Below, piece after piece: positions 12,167 through 25,300 of a stretch of 64,000 nt of DNA. Location of the stretch: positions 19,823,311-19,887,310 of the forward strand of contig NC_019866.2 of assembly GCF_002234675.1 (NCBI RefSeq). The letters run 5' to 3'. Origin of the DNA: Oryzias latipes (Eukaryota > Chordata > Actinopteri > Beloniformes > Adrianichthyidae). The position numbers and the translations under genes are program-made. Under the pieces are notes generated by a model. That model was not told the origin of the DNA. It worked only from the letters and a program-made list of their open reading frames with translations, and did no database searches. Every line of letters starts with the position of its first letter. The stretch's first letter is position 1.

Positions 12167-12774
12167 ATGATACATTTATTTTATTAGGCGCCTTTCTCAG
12201 AACTCAAGGTTGTCGAACAGGGATAAAAGCACAAATTTAAAAGATGTTAAAATAAAAGTTTAAATGGAAGGATGCATTGCCGGAAAAGTCTGAAAAGATG
12301 AGTTTTGAGGCTGGAGATCAGTAGAAGGCAGCTTCTTTAGAAAGTATTTAATGACCGTGTCCCACACAAGACTTAGATGGATGTTCATCCCTCTGCATCA
12401 CAGGTGAAAAGTTCTCGATTTTGTCCCACTCTGGAATCAATAATTTACATCTATTCAATTTTTTCCTACAAAACTCTCTACATGTAAAAAGTTGTGTTAA
12501 TCAATGAATGTGTAACTTTCAAGCTACGGACACACAGGGCATGTGACAACCATGAGCGTTCTTGAGCGCGAGTTTAGCCTGTGGTGTTCATACTGGACAA
12601 TCAGGAAGGGGCTTCTTCTTCTTTTTTTCTACTGTGTACTAGCGCATGTCTGCCATCTACAGTTGGAAGCCGTGAAGTTTCAAAGTGGTGCAAATCTGGT
12701 GAATCTTTCTCCAGGATTTTTCTTTCACAGCTCAATATAAAGTATTAAAGGTGTCCCTGGGTCTGCATGTGTTG

Positions 12775-12905
12775 GTGGTTGTGAGCCCTGTGACAGACTG
12801 GCGGCCTGTTCAGGGTGTACCCTGCCCTTACCTAACAGCCAGGACAGACTCCGGCAACCCAGTGACCCCAAAAGGGATATAGTGGGTTTGGAAGATGGAT
12901 GGATG
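12775..12905 (+). repeat. Fish interspersed repeat tail ending in GGATGGATGG
   Basis: Contains GTGACAGACTGGCGGCCTGT, CAGGGTGTACCCTGCC and a terminal ATGGATGGATGG. Related, diverged copies are at 54420-54535 and, reversed, at 44310-44480. This is a high-copy teleost 3'-tail sequence. Confidence 0.7.
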
Positions 12906-15090
12906 GTCTCAGATTCTGCTGAATATTTTAAATCCTAAAACATAGCATTTTGGTAAACACCAAGACAGAAAAATGTCCAGACAAGTCTTGTTTACATGCT
13001 ATTGGTATTTAAGTTGAACTGACAAAAGGTTAAAAGGCTGAGTTTTGGCTTCTTTTGATGGTTTTTGATCCAAATCCCTTTCCCATCGTTTTTTTTTCTT
13101 TGTGTTGCAAAGTAAGGTTGCAAAAAAAAAAAAGATTTCTGTGAATTTTGAGTTCAATAACCAGTGCAGTTAATGTAAGTTTCACTAAAACTAAGAAATT
13201 TTAGTAAACTAGCAGAAGTTTAAGTCCATGTGAGTCAAACTAGACAGCATCTGAACTGCAGCCCAGATCAAAGAATGAAACAGCAGATTGTTCTGTAGCT
13301 TTTCCAGCCACAAAAAAGGAGATTTGCTATCTTTGTTGCTACAGTCTAAAAGATCTTTTAAAAGAAGTTTGATTAAGATGTCATTTAGAAAAGAAAAGAA
13401 AAGAAGCAAGAGCAAGGAAAACAGCAGAAATGCACATGTCTTCTGATGATCACAAATGATCACAACCACACTGATGTCCTAAAGTTTTATCGTGTAGAGA
13501 TTTAAGGACTAAAACACGTTTTTGAGTCTGATTGTCATGTTGTGCAAATGTTTGAGGCTAAAGATATTTAAAGCGTCACACCATATTTTGGAAGAAAGAT
13601 GTGTCTTAGCAGAAAAGGCTCCTTCAGGGGAAAAAAGAAAAGACAATGGTGTATCCAATACTTTAAACTGGTCGTTTTAATTTGAGTGAAATCTTGTTTT
13701 CTTCCGTATTTTACGCATGTTTCCTGACAATCACATGCAGTACAGGTTTGTCTAAGTGAAAACATATTGGTAAATTTTGATAGAATTCTCTATTGATTAT
13801 CCCAGCCCTGTTGAATAGACATTCTGAAAATGAAAGTAAAACAGCCAAGCATTTAGTGTTTTCTTGAGGAAAAATGATCAAGTAAGTTGACAAAAATTCA
13901 CGAATACTTTCTTCAGGTCGATTTTGAATTGTTTGCTGTCAGTTTGCTTACGGTAAATTAGAAAATATCCCTGTCCCATTAGGATGTAAGAAAAAGTGTT
14001 AAAAAGAATCTTTAACAATATAATTATAATCCAGATGAAGAGATGGAGGTGAGCACAGGTCCAGAGGAAGATTGAGAAAGTGCTAAATGTAAGGGCATGT
14101 ACTTCAGGGCACAAAATGACAGAAACTCCTGGTAAATTCATAAACATTCTCATGTGACATGACAGATTTGAAATTAAAGACAAAGAGGAACAGGAAGGAG
14201 TCGGTGACAGAGCAGAGGTGCATTGTTGCCTCGGGGGGAAAATAAAGAAAGTGGTGATCTGGAGGAGTGTAAATCCCAGGAGCGAGATGGGAAAAGCCAG
14301 ATTGTGATGGATACTCTCTGACACAAACAGAAACACACACACATCCCATAATAAGCATGCTAACAGGCTGTAAAATGGCCCACACAAAGGCTTACTGTTG
14401 AGTCTCTGTTGCTCACTTCCGAGACAATGCACAATATGGGAGTGGGAGTGGGAGCCCCCAAATCACCCTAATATCCGATATGGCCCAGCATGACCATTCA
14501 CTCACTCACTGACTTGCTAATGAAAGTCCGATAGCCTGGAGGGGAGGGTTACTGAGCTGTGTGCCCTTCGTCCTCATTTCCCTCGTTTCATCTTCTTAGT
14601 CTCAAACCGATTCAGCCTCTCAGTCCTCCTGAGGTTCAGAGGTCCAACATGGAGGCTGATTTTGCTTAGAGGATTCCCCTTCATGCATGGGAACCTCCTG
14701 ACTGACAGACAGGTGTATGTAATTGAAGAAAGATCAAAACCAGAGATCCATGAGGCTCAGAGCAGCAGCTGCTTATTATTCGGACACAAATGAACTATTG
14801 ATATTCAAAATTTGGATATAATAAGCTGAAACAGCTGACTGAGAGCTTTCAGTCAAAAAAGTAATGTTTAAATTACACTGTTTGTCAGGGGAACCCAGAA
14901 GGGAACGTAATTGATTTTCCATAAATATAAAAGCGCTCTGAGTTGTTTGAGGTCTGAGAAAATTTCAATTCTTCTTGACGTTACAGAACTGATGGTGGTC
15001 ACCATCTGACAAACTAATCAGGTCCAAAAATCTGGACAGAAAAACTCCTCACAAAGCCAACTTTCTGTATTTGTAATATTGATATAGTTT
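12906..15090. other. Intergenic, no gene recognised
   Basis: Only short shadow frames. 14430-14640 is less AT-rich, with non-repetitive words, and could be a conserved noncoding element, which one sequence cannot show. Confidence 0.5.
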
Positions 15091-15099
15091 CTAAAACTA

Positions 15100-15440
15100 A
15101 AATCTTGCACGGTTAACCAAGATTTTAGGGTTCAATAGGGTCCCCTGACGTAACTTACTTGGGATATTTTCATGTTGAGCCTGTTATGTATAGTTAAAAT
15201 TAACCCAAGTTAGGTTGTTTTCAACCCAACTCTGAGGTTAAAAAGGGACTAACTTTTTCTGGTTTATTTGAACTCCAGAAAAAAAAAAAACTCAAGAAAA
15301 AGAATAAATTGGGTTAAAATGAAACCACTTCAACCCAAAAAAATAGTATTGCTCCAATAAGAAACCCAAAAATATACCCCAACATAACATCAATAACCCA
15401 CACATTGAATTGAAGAAATAAGTGTTTTAAGAGTGCATGC
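15100..15440. repeat. Imperfect palindromic element with AACCCAA/TTGGGTT words
   Basis: The words TTAACCCAAG, TTCAACCCAA, TTGGGTTAAAA and AACCCAAAAA recur in both orientations around an A-rich centre, as in small inverted-repeat transposons. No ORF. Ends uncertain. Confidence 0.4.
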
Positions 15441-16942
15441 AGCCTTTTACCATGAAGTGAATAAAGGATGTACTTTGTCCTGCTAGTTTTCTGTAGATTA
15501 GTGCCTCCAACTCCACTTTACATCACATTTATCTTTTTGTACCTTTTTGAATTTGCACTTTGGGTTTCCTTTATCTTTCTTACTTAAAATGTCCTTTTTG
15601 TCACTTCTCTGGTTCACTTCCTCTGTTCTACCAGCGAAAAAACTCTGTCTGCTTTCAAACCTTTGCTCAATTGCACCCAGATTCTGTTGCAAACAAAACG
15701 CTTCAGTTGAGTGCAGAGTTTACTGGTACTCTAGAGTTGAGGTTGGCTTCTCCACCTGCCAGACTACCAGATGAGCATAAGCATTTTAATTCACCTTCTT
15801 ATAAGATGAATGAATAGAAAGCTGGACCTGCTAAGAACAGACCTGAAAAATGTTGTAGATGTGGCAAAAAAGTAAAAAAACTGTGAAATAAATACATCAC
15901 TTATTTGCCATAACAACTCTTATGAATCAGTTAGAGCTCTTTCTTTTAAATGCTGCTACATCTATAAGCGAGAAGCAGCAAATCAGAGGATGTGTGATCT
16001 TCTCTATTGTTAAACTGTGTTTGACTTCAAATGCATCAATACACCAATCAATCTCCATGTGTTCTGCGCACATTGACTCTACGGTGCAAGTGGTGTAGCC
16101 AGAACCTGGACTCAGTCCTGAACAAAACGTCCCTCCACAGGTTCAGGTTTCAGTGCCCAGGTTGCTGACAGGGGCACAAACTGGGCTGATGGTGAAGGTC
16201 AGTCATGGCGGACCTTCTGGTAGCGTTTTGAGTCTGGAGATCAGCTGTGTGACATCCGTACTGGGGGAGAGTCGTCAGCCATATCATCCTGAAAACCTTG
16301 ACTACAAATTTATATAATATAAATGTTGCTATCTAAGTGCTGACAGGATCACAAAAACTTTTTCCGGGGTTTTATCTCGGGATACCCGATGAAGCAGGGA
16401 GTGCTGTTACTCAGAGGGCCTCCACCGCCAGAAGATCAGAATAGGAGAAACAGAAGCAACAAAAACAGTAACAGATTTATTTTTATCTGTAAAATCAACA
16501 AACTCAGCTCTGCTGCTCATCCAACAAATTTAGTTTTTTTTCAATGTGGCATCTTAAGAGGGAAATAAAATGGCTTTCCACCAGCATGGAGTTTACAGCC
16601 AAGAAGCAACGACACAGCAAAGACAAAATCCATCAAACACAAAGCAGCTTGTTTGCAGGCTTTTGCGAAAAGTTAAAATCTGAATCAGGCCAGAGTCTGA
16701 TGTTAATGTGTCCCTGCTGTTTGGACCGATCAGAGCTAAGGTCTGTCATTTAAATATATACTTTAAGTAACAATGTAAAGCTGTGAGCATGTATGCATTT
16801 TGTCCTACATTATTCTGTTTGCAAACACTTCACAGCCTGTTGTGCATTTGGGGATTGTGTTATTTGCCTTTTGTGAATTTTGTGAATTCTGTTTTCTGAA
16901 AGAAATGTATTTAAACTCTTCTCTCAGCTGGTATTTCAGCTG

Positions 16943-17128
16943 TAACCCTTGTGCTATCTTAGATGACCCCACCCTTACATTGACGTGTTCTCTCTACCAT
17001 GACAAAGGTGGATAAAGGTGGAAAGATTTCATGTAATCCATGGACACCAATGAAGATCACAAATCATTGAAGAAAAAAGGTTCAGAGCACTGTCTAGTGG
17101 GTCTAGATGACCCAACTCCCAACGTTAA
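16943..17128 (+). mobile_element. Small inverted-repeat element (CCCTTGTGCTATC family), copy 1
   Basis: Starts TAACCCTTGTGCTATCTTAG and shares with the reversed copy at 51924-52099 the words GACGTGTTCTC, GGTGGATAAAGGTGGAAAG and TCCATGGACACCA. This copy lacks the terminal repeat on its right side. Noncoding. Confidence 0.75.
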
Positions 17129-20100
17129 ATAAAGTCTGGTGTTGTTTTTCCAGCAGAGGGCACTATATGAACACACAAGGAAAGCTTTTCAGACTTTGGC
17201 ACCCAATTAGATTGGATGACTTTGTGCTGAATCTGAAAAAGTTTGATGTCTAGAAGGTTGAACTTTGTAAAAGTCACACTGATTTCGACAATACTATTCT
17301 TATAAATCATTAAATATAAATGAAACAGTATTAAAGCAGCATTCATCACAAGTTTTTGGAAGAATTACCTCAAACATGCATCATCCGCATCTGTGACCTG
17401 CTTGACTGTTAAAAATGTTTTGAGAAAACAAGTTATGAGAGAAATAAAGAGTGCAAAGAACAAAACAATCCAAAAAATAAAGCTGGAAGAATTTGGGGTT
17501 TTCCTAGATAATATAATTAAACTAATGAAAAGATCCAGATAGATCTCTGTTTTGTATCTCAGACAAAAAGACTTCTGTAGGTTCTGTAGTGGAAACCCCC
17601 ATGTAAACTTTGAAAATATATAGTCCTCTGGTTGATCACTGCCTCGTAAAAAAATTGTGGTCATGTGACTGATGGCCTGAAAACACTATTTTGTGGTTCA
17701 TTTGCACTTACTACATTTTTCCTTTTTTATTTAAATAATTTGATGTGACAGTAGCAAAAATGTTAAGCGAACACGATTTGTGTCCTCTGCTTTATTTACG
17801 AATTATGTCCTCTGAAACCCACATTTTTCTCCAACTATTTGAGTTATTAATAAACTCGCAAAGTAGTTATCTAGCTTTGAACTTTCTTTGAGGTGCTTAT
17901 TTTAGGATCCTGTCCATTCAAATAACGCTGTGGACAACAGCGTGACAACAGCATGCTTAGCATCCTTTATATCACTTGAAGCGAGCAACACTAGAGAGAA
18001 ATCTAAAAGTCCACATGACAAACTAAGCAGCTTTGCGAACTGGAAAACCATCCATTTAAAAAAGACAGACAAAAGCTACTGTATAAATGTTTATTTACAA
18101 CATTAAAATGTACAAGAAAGAATAAAGTGCTCTTTATATATCCTTTTGTTTGTCGACAAGCTGGAAGATTATTTAAACACTGGACAATTACAGTAGCAAA
18201 AAGAAACAACTTTCCACTTCTGTTTATTTTAAAAATAACTCACTTAAAAAATTGCACAAGAAGACTGAAATTTTATGAACTGCCAGCCGGTTTTACCCTT
18301 GAAAGACATTTTACTTTTGTTTAACCCTTCTTTGAACAGGGTGGGTCTATTTGGAGCAGACAATTACATTCACACCACATCTGGATATCAGATTTCCTAC
18401 AAATTCTTAAAGTAAACATTTAAATTTGAGACCTGAGATCAGATAATTTAGCCAGTAGGTGGAGAAAAGTTAATATTAAAATTAAAACATGGATGTAGAA
18501 TCATTGTCAAGTTCAGAAGTGGTCTATTCTTTAAATATTCATTCGTTTAACTAAAAGTTGTAATACATTATGATAATCTGGATTCTTTATTGAATAAGAA
18601 AGTTGCCACTAATTGGTGGATTCGATACATAAAAGAGAAAATAAAGAAAGCAATTGAAATAAATATGTGTGTGCCTGTGAAATACTTTGCAAACTGTTTT
18701 TACTGCAGAGAAACAAAGGTCCATGTTCAGTATCTTCAGATTTCCCCTCCCCTCTTCTCTTAAATTCAGGATTTCCAACAAGGTCAAGAATAAAACGTTT
18801 TTAAAAAACCGCATCAAAAAACAAATATAGACAGTGACTAGAAAGACGACTAAAAGATAATGTCCACATTTTTATATCTGAACTGACCATTGTTTATACA
18901 AAACAAAAATCTAAGATATGAATGTGTGTGTGGGTTTACAATCATAGAGTAATTGTGAGTTAATATTAGAATCAATAACACAATAAGGGCTATTTGTCTA
19001 TTTATGTCTCAAACATAGATAGTTGCCTATTTGATGCACAAATCAGTTTTAAGACAAAAGTAACAAAAAGTTAAAGTTCGTTGGAGTCTGACTCCAGTAA
19101 AACATCTTAAATGTTGCACCAACCCAGATGTTTTGGGATGAGACTGGGTGGGTTGCACAGGGAGATGCCTCCCCAGCAGGGCTTTGGAATCTTAAAGGGA
19201 AATACATTTTTTGTGGTTTAAGGATTTGTACATCAGCTCTGGGCTTCATTTGCTGCCCCCCCCCCCCATTGATTGCTGATTCATAGACTCAAATTAACAA
19301 AGCATGCTTTGACATTCCCTAGTAACAAAAATGTACAATAAAAGTTTCATGAGTAAAAACCTAACCCATTTGCCTCTTCCCCCTTTTAATCAGTCAAACT
19401 CAAACTGTGAACCTAAAAACAAGGAAACTCTATTTAAGTCAATGAACTCAAGTTTAAAATCATGTTAAAAAACATTTTTCTATCAAACTACTTTCTGCTT
19501 CTCTGAAGAAGCAGTTTCTATTTAATTTCATCAATGTGCAAGAATGAATCCCAAGCAGCTTCCATTACTGTTAGTTCAGCTTGAATACATCCTCTCCGCA
19601 TGTGCAAATCCTGAATCATGTTGGACATTCTTAGAGATCAATCCAACAGCTTGTGCTTTTCTGTGGTTTTCCACCTTTCTACCATCAACAACTATGAGTA
19701 CACTTAGGCTGCATGTTTGCTCCATGACCCGTTCAACTCAGAGGCGTTTAGTGTTTTCCTCCTGAACTCCAGTCCTTTGGCAAACAGCAACATCACAAAC
19801 AAGGTTAAAAGCCACATTTCAGGATTATTTCTCTTGTCATCGACTGCCTTAAGAAACAAACCAACAAGTTAGAGAGCAAGATTCTTAAAGTTAACAAATA
19901 TTCTGGGTTTTGTGGACTTTTTAAATAAAGTTCACTCAAAAATCAGACCACTCAAACATGCTGTAAGGATGGAGTGGACTCAATGCTGAAACCGTTCAGA
20001 CCTTTAGTTCTGCTCTGAGAAGCACACTAAATTTGCTAGCTTTGATTGCACTTTGAATGTTTGTTTTTACTGCACCGAAAAAAAACATAGCATAAATGTG

Positions 20101-20702
20101 TCAAATGACTTGAATAATTTTTGCCGTTTTGCACCAAACAAAAATGTTCAATTGTCAGAGACTCTAACAAGTTTCCAGAGGAGGTGTGTAACTCAAACTG
20201 TTGCAAGAATTTTACCAAAATACCTCTTTATATGTTTACAGAATAGGGTTTTGGCAAAACAGAAATCAAATCAAGTTACTGTGACTTTATGCTTTTGTGA
20301 TTTTTTGTTTTGAGACCAGAGGTTAACCCCTTAATGCCTGAATTAGTTTCTAACTATGAAAAGAAAATGTCACTTGCTTCTGAGTAGATGCTAAATGAAG
20401 GTAGGTTTGAAAAATAAGTGGCCTTATGGATATTAGGGTTATTCCAGGGGTTAAAAAGTGTTTTACCTTTACTCTGTAATTTTGCATGGCTCTTTCGGGA
20501 ATTCAGTTTCATGTGTCAAACGTTTTACAGGGAACTGGAATTTGAATTTCTGAATTAAGATCACTATTTAGGGGAAAACAAATTAATTTAAGTATAAAAC
20601 ACGGGAAAGGCCAAAGGCGCTTCAATACTCTCACCACAGACAAAAACAAACCAATGAAACTGTCATTTCACACTTTGACTCATGAATACTTTTGTTTTAC
20701 TT
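17129..20702. other. kcnj4 3' flank, probable 3'UTR, no other gene
   Basis: AT-rich sequence downstream of the minus-strand channel stop codon. A minus-strand AATAAA lies at 18591-18586 and could end a long 3'UTR of about 2.1 kb. A poly-C run is at about 19256-19268. No other coding evidence. Confidence 0.45.
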
Positions 20703-22334
20703 CTAGGTCTCCTGCTCATTTTTGTAAGTCATCGGATCAAGAGGAAAGGCAGTCTGAAGGATGTCAAACTCCATCTGGTTGTCCATGTCCAGGACACACA
20801 TGACATTATGGCTTCCTGAAGTCACAGTGGAGCTGTCGTGGAACATGTTGTGGAAGTCCACTGAAGTCCTCCTCTCCTCTCCCCTCTCCAAGCCGACAAT
20901 CTGTGAGGAGTCAAATATGTCTTCATCTTCCTCTCCGCAGCTCAGTGCAACCTCATTCTCGTAGCAGAAGGCGCTCAGCGTTCGCGGGATCAGGTCTTGT
21001 TTGGATCTGAAAGGTGATGCGGGAGACCCAGCAGAGGATGCTCGGCTGGCAGCTTCGTCTAGCTCTTTGGCGCTGAGGTGGGGCGTTGAGGGCACCTCGT
21101 AGGTCTTATGGAAGCGAGCATAGTCTACTTTGTAGCGTTCCCTGTCCTCGAAAATTACAGGCTCAAACCTGTGACCCCAGAAAATCTCCCTGGCGAGGTA
21201 AGAACTACGGAATTGGGTAGTCATGGCGGTGGCTTCCACCATTCCCTCCAAAATGACAACAATCTCAAAATCATCTGCTTCCAGATCAGCTTTGCTTAAA
21301 GTGTACAGAGGGCTGTCTTTGTCTATTTCATGAATTACAACCAGTGGAGATACGAGAAACAACCTATCTGTGCCTTCATCGTAGCCAACGTTGAGGTCCA
21401 TCTGTTCCAGGGGGATGAACTCCCCTTCCTCTGTGACATAGGAGCGGATGAGCTGGGCACGGACGTGCGCTTCCACAATGTGGCTCTTCCGCAGGTTACC
21501 CACCCTCCACATGAGGCAGAGCTTGCTATCACGAAGGGCAATTACAGCATTTTTGGAAAACATGAGGGTTTGATTCCTCTTCTTTGGTCGAGCCATCTTG
21601 GCCATGATGGTGCCAATCATAAAAGAGTCAATGATGCAGCCAATGATGGACTGTACCACCACCGTTATAACCGCCACAGGACACTCCTCTGTAACACAGC
21701 GCCAGCCATAGCCAATAGTTGTCTGGGTTTCCATGGAGAACAGGAGTGCCCCCACAAAGCCCTGGACATGAAGGATGCAGGGTATCCTTTGAGTATGACC
21801 TCCTGCTATGTACCCAGAAGAAGGTCCATGCAGGCTGCCTGCAAGCAGTCCGTCACCTTTCTGAGTTGGGAGGTTTTCAAAGTCCCCATGTGCCAAGGAG
21901 ACACTATAAAAGATTATGCCAAAAAGTAGCCAGGAGAGAAGAAAACTTATGCAAAATATAGAGAACAGGTATCTCCAGCGGATGTCCACACAGGTGGTGA
22001 AGATGTCTGCAAGGTAGCGCTGCCTCCTTTCCTCCATGTTAGTGAACACCACGTTGCATTGCCCATTCTTCTTTACAAAACGGCTCCGTATCTGATTGGA
22101 CCCCCTTGTTAGAACCTTCCCATTGTAGTTGTTCATCCCTCGTTGCTCTCTGGTGCTCGGGACAACAGCAAGGGCTCCAGACCTCCTCCTGCTGTCGCCT
22201 CCTTCTGAGTCAAAGTACTGTTGGACTTTGAGGGACCCTTGGCCGTTGTGTAGGCTTAGGCTGGAGATCTTCTGTAGTTCCTCCTCAGGTATGATGTCTG
22301 ACACAATGCTGTACCTGTTGAAAAGGATGGTCAT
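20703..22334 (-). CDS. kcnj4: Inward-rectifier K+ channel Kir2.3-like (kcnj4)
   Basis: A plasma-membrane potassium channel subunit; Kir2 tetramers pass K+ inward and set resting potential. The 543-residue product is encoded in one exon, as usual for Kir2. It has a Kir2 N-terminal motif (NRYSIVSD, 6-13), the [10 protein letters not shown] segment, M1 at about 121-145, pore TIGYG at 206-210, M2 at about 220-245 with Asp236 (rectification site), a PIP2-binding-type RPKKR, and a cytoplasmic domain ([25 protein letters not shown]). Details favouring Kir2.3 are [17 protein letters not shown] and FPLDPMTY near the C-terminus. The start is the ATG at 22334-22332. The frame stays open upstream, but an acceptor (TTTCCTACAG, AG at 22358-22357) marks the end of a 5'UTR intron. 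Oddities: Trp211 after GYG instead of Phe, about 40 extra N-terminal residues, and a C-terminus of NEQET that lacks the Kir2 PDZ ligand. The first exon was not located. Confidence 0.95.
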   Translation of the reverse strand: MTILFNRYSIVSDIIPEEELQKISSLSLHNGQGSLKVQQYFDSEGGDSRRRSGALAVVPSTREQRGMNNYNGKVLTRGSNQIRSRFVKKNGQCNVVFTNMEERRQRYLADIFTTCVDIRWRYLFSIFCISFLLSWLLFGIIFYSVSLAHGDFENLPTQKGDGLLAGSLHGPSSGYIAGGHTQRIPCILHVQGFVGALLFSMETQTTIGYGWRCVTEECPVAVITVVVQSIIGCIIDSFMIGTIMAKMARPKKRNQTLMFSKNAVIALRDSKLCLMWRVGNLRKSHIVEAHVRAQLIRSYVTEEGEFIPLEQMDLNVGYDEGTDRLFLVSPLVVIHEIDKDSPLYTLSKADLEADDFEIVVILEGMVEATAMTTQFRSSYLAREIFWGHRFEPVIFEDRERYKVDYARFHKTYEVPSTPHLSAKELDEAASRASSAGSPASPFRSKQDLIPRTLSAFCYENEVALSCGEEDEDIFDSSQIVGLERGEERRTSVDFHNMFHDSSTVTSGSHNVMCVLDMDNQMEFDILQTAFPLDPMTYKNEQET

Positions 22335-22357
22335 CGTTAATATTTCTTTTTTAGTGC

Positions 22358-25300
22358 TGTAGGAAATATGCTCAAAAGATAAAACAGCTGCAAAAATCAA
22401 CTTTAGTCTTAGATTCAAAGGTCAATTAACTATCCCTGGTATGCACACAACAGGTGAAAGGTGGACAAATAAAAACAACGTTAAACTGAAAATGCTCTGT
22501 TTTTTTATTTCGGCTTTTACAAAGGTTTGGCTCACACAGTTTAATGATAAGATGGAACACATTTGCCAAACTACTTTGTGAAACTATAGCCATCTAACGC
22601 TATGAAGTCTGGAGTTATGAAATTAGTCAAATTCATAATCCTAATCCTTGAAAATCCCAAACCATGATGTGAACAGACAAACATGCTAAAAACACAAAAA
22701 TAGAATTTGAAAGGTTTTTGACTTCCTTCTTTTATAGAGATGTCTTCAATAATTCTCAATGCAAAACAGTTATTCAAAAGGGGCAGGGCTAAGCACTGGA
22801 ACCAAGATCTACCAACATCTTAGAGCAAACCAACTTCCAATCCTAAATGATCTTTCAGATTGTATGAAAATAGGCTGTTAGTTTGTATTTGTTTTTTGCT
22901 TAGTGCTCATGCTTTGTTTTCTATTCAAGTTATATTCTGTTTTCAAGTTTTTGGCTTTCCTCACGATCACACCAGGTTTTGGTTCTATGGTACCTGAAGT
23001 TGTGAAGAAGCAAAATACACTCTGAAAAAAATGAACAGTATTAATAAAAGGTTCATGAAAATGATCCTTTAAGGAATACTTAACTTTCAACTCTGTTCTT
23101 CCTTTCTCTCATTTACTTTGAGGATTATGCGTTAACAAGGTGAGTTCAGTTTATCTAAGGATTGCTGTCATCACAGATTACAGGATTATGTCTGAGTCAG
23201 TGTCAGTCAGACAACCTGTTTAGAAACAGACAGATGTTTCAATCACTTCATCATATGTAGATAATGTTAAGTTTAATCACATAATAATCCTTTATTAGCC
23301 TAGTACCATCTCAATGAGAGTCCATCCCTTCAATGCTTTACCTTTCAATAGTTTTATGTATCTTTAACTCTTAAAAATGTTTAACTGAAACAAAAGGAAA
23401 CTCTAAGGAGAGAAAACAGCATTCTAAATTCAAAAAATGATGTTTCCTGAATGCCAGAGGAGGTACATAAAGTAAATATTCAAGTTATTAAGGGTCTGCC
23501 GTTCCCTGAAGGCAGGAATTCTCTGTGTGTGAGTTCAGGACAGCACATGATGGCCTTTCAGAAGATCTGCTTGTTGTAAATATCTCTGAGCTGTGCTTGA
23601 CTCATGTAACCCAAATAACAAGTCCCTTCCACCGGAACATTTCAAGACTTATTCAGACGGCAGCACAACACAGAGATCTCTCAGAACATGGTTTCATTGA
23701 TCTAAATTAATACACTTTGTTTATTTTTTAAAGCTCAATTAATAGATTTTTACAAGGTTTTGTCCAGAAGTGCTTCTAACCTGTTGGATCTCCTTGTTCC
23801 CATGACTGCAAGGATCACCAGGAAAGGTCCACTGCAGGGGTGCAATCATCAGACCGTCTCAGCCAAGGCAGTTCTTCTGCAATTTAAAAGATGTCCAGGT
23901 TCAATCAGGAGTCACAATTTGATTATAAATGGGAAAGAAAGCATTTGATATATATGCTTCAAGTTAAATAAGTGAAAGTAATGACATGGAGCAGTTTCTG
24001 CTATTTATGTATATGTCTCTGTTTTAATTCAAATCTGAGCAGCTATAGATCTATCTATCCTATAGAAAAGTGATATTCGCCTGACTATCAGAGAATTTAT
24101 TATAGAAAATGTTACTTTAAATCCAACAAAAACTACAATTCCCAGAACCCCTCACTCACATTTGATATCATTAAAAAGTCCCAAATGTCCTCTGTAGATA
24201 TCAAAAGGGGTTAACTAAGTACTATGAAGAGGCAGTATGATTTTCAGGTGTAGAAATGTCTACTATAGAGGACAAATTTGCATTGCTGACAGTTGGCAGG
24301 GTATAAAACACTCGCAAACTGCAGTTTTTCCCATCTCAAGTTCTGTACTTGAACAGAGAAAAAGTTTATTCATTTTGTTAGTGCTTCTCCTTTTGAGGAT
24401 TTTCTTTTTAAATTTTATTCAAGTAAATTGATCAAAATTACCTTTTTTTATTTCATACATTTGGCAGCATCTCTGCTGGCTCTTTTTTTCTAGTTACATT
24501 GAGTTTAACATTTATGTTGTGTTGAGTCAGTAAATTATCTGAAGGGCTCTCCTCCTGTCTGACCTGCTCTGCAGAAGATAATGAAAGCATTGTCTTGTTG
24601 TAAAACACCTCAAACCTTCGCATTTGCTGACGTTGCTGTGCTGTTAACTGTTTTAAGTGCATGATGTTACCCAACAAGCTCTTATTAACCTTGAAACAAA
24701 AGGTTATAGAATCGTGAAGCCTTCTGTCACTGACATTTTTGTTTTGTCGTTTGTTTTGATTTTTTTGCTTTGCTATTGGATGTTCCAAATTGCGTGATTT
24801 CAAAAGCCCTGATGAACTCCTAACAGACAAGGAAGACATAAAAACCACAGATTTAAGATGCTGATTGTTGAAAATCCTAAAAGGGTAAGAATTCATTTCC
24901 ATGAGTATCTGCAGGTCATAAACATTTGATTGCGCACAACTCTCAGACATGAATGGATGTAAAGCTGATGATGACTTTGTCTCTGCCTCATCTTGAATCA
25001 TGACTCAGCATTCGAAAAGACATGGTCTGGACTAGAATTTAACAACTGATTTGATTTTTGTGCTTTGTTTGAGAAAAGTGTATTATCTAACTCTGCTGTG
25101 GTTCTAAAGGATGTAAAAGACCGTCTTTCAGGAATCTTATGTTGTTTCAGATGGAACTTAAACAAACACTTTAAAATGTATAAAAAGGGGTACGGGGTAA
25201 GGAATCTGTCAAAAAGAAACCTATTCATGAAGACAAAGTTGTGCACAAATGAATACTTTGCAATGCAAAATTTCCCTTGTTAACTCACTGTCAAAAATAC

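Noticed and set aside
13878-14432. 184-codon minus-strand frame
   Set aside because: Hydrophobic, Phe/Leu-rich translation of AT-rich DNA without motif or splice support.
21330-21929. 199-codon plus-strand frame
   Set aside because: Antisense shadow of the channel exon.
22335-22418. Extra 28 N-terminal residues of the Kir channel
   Set aside because: The frame passes through a strong 3' splice acceptor (AG at 22358-22357); the Kir2 motif begins just after the ATG at 22334.
24453-25001. 182-codon minus-strand frame
   Set aside because: No family resemblance and no flanking splice structure; possible kcnj4 5' exon not supported.
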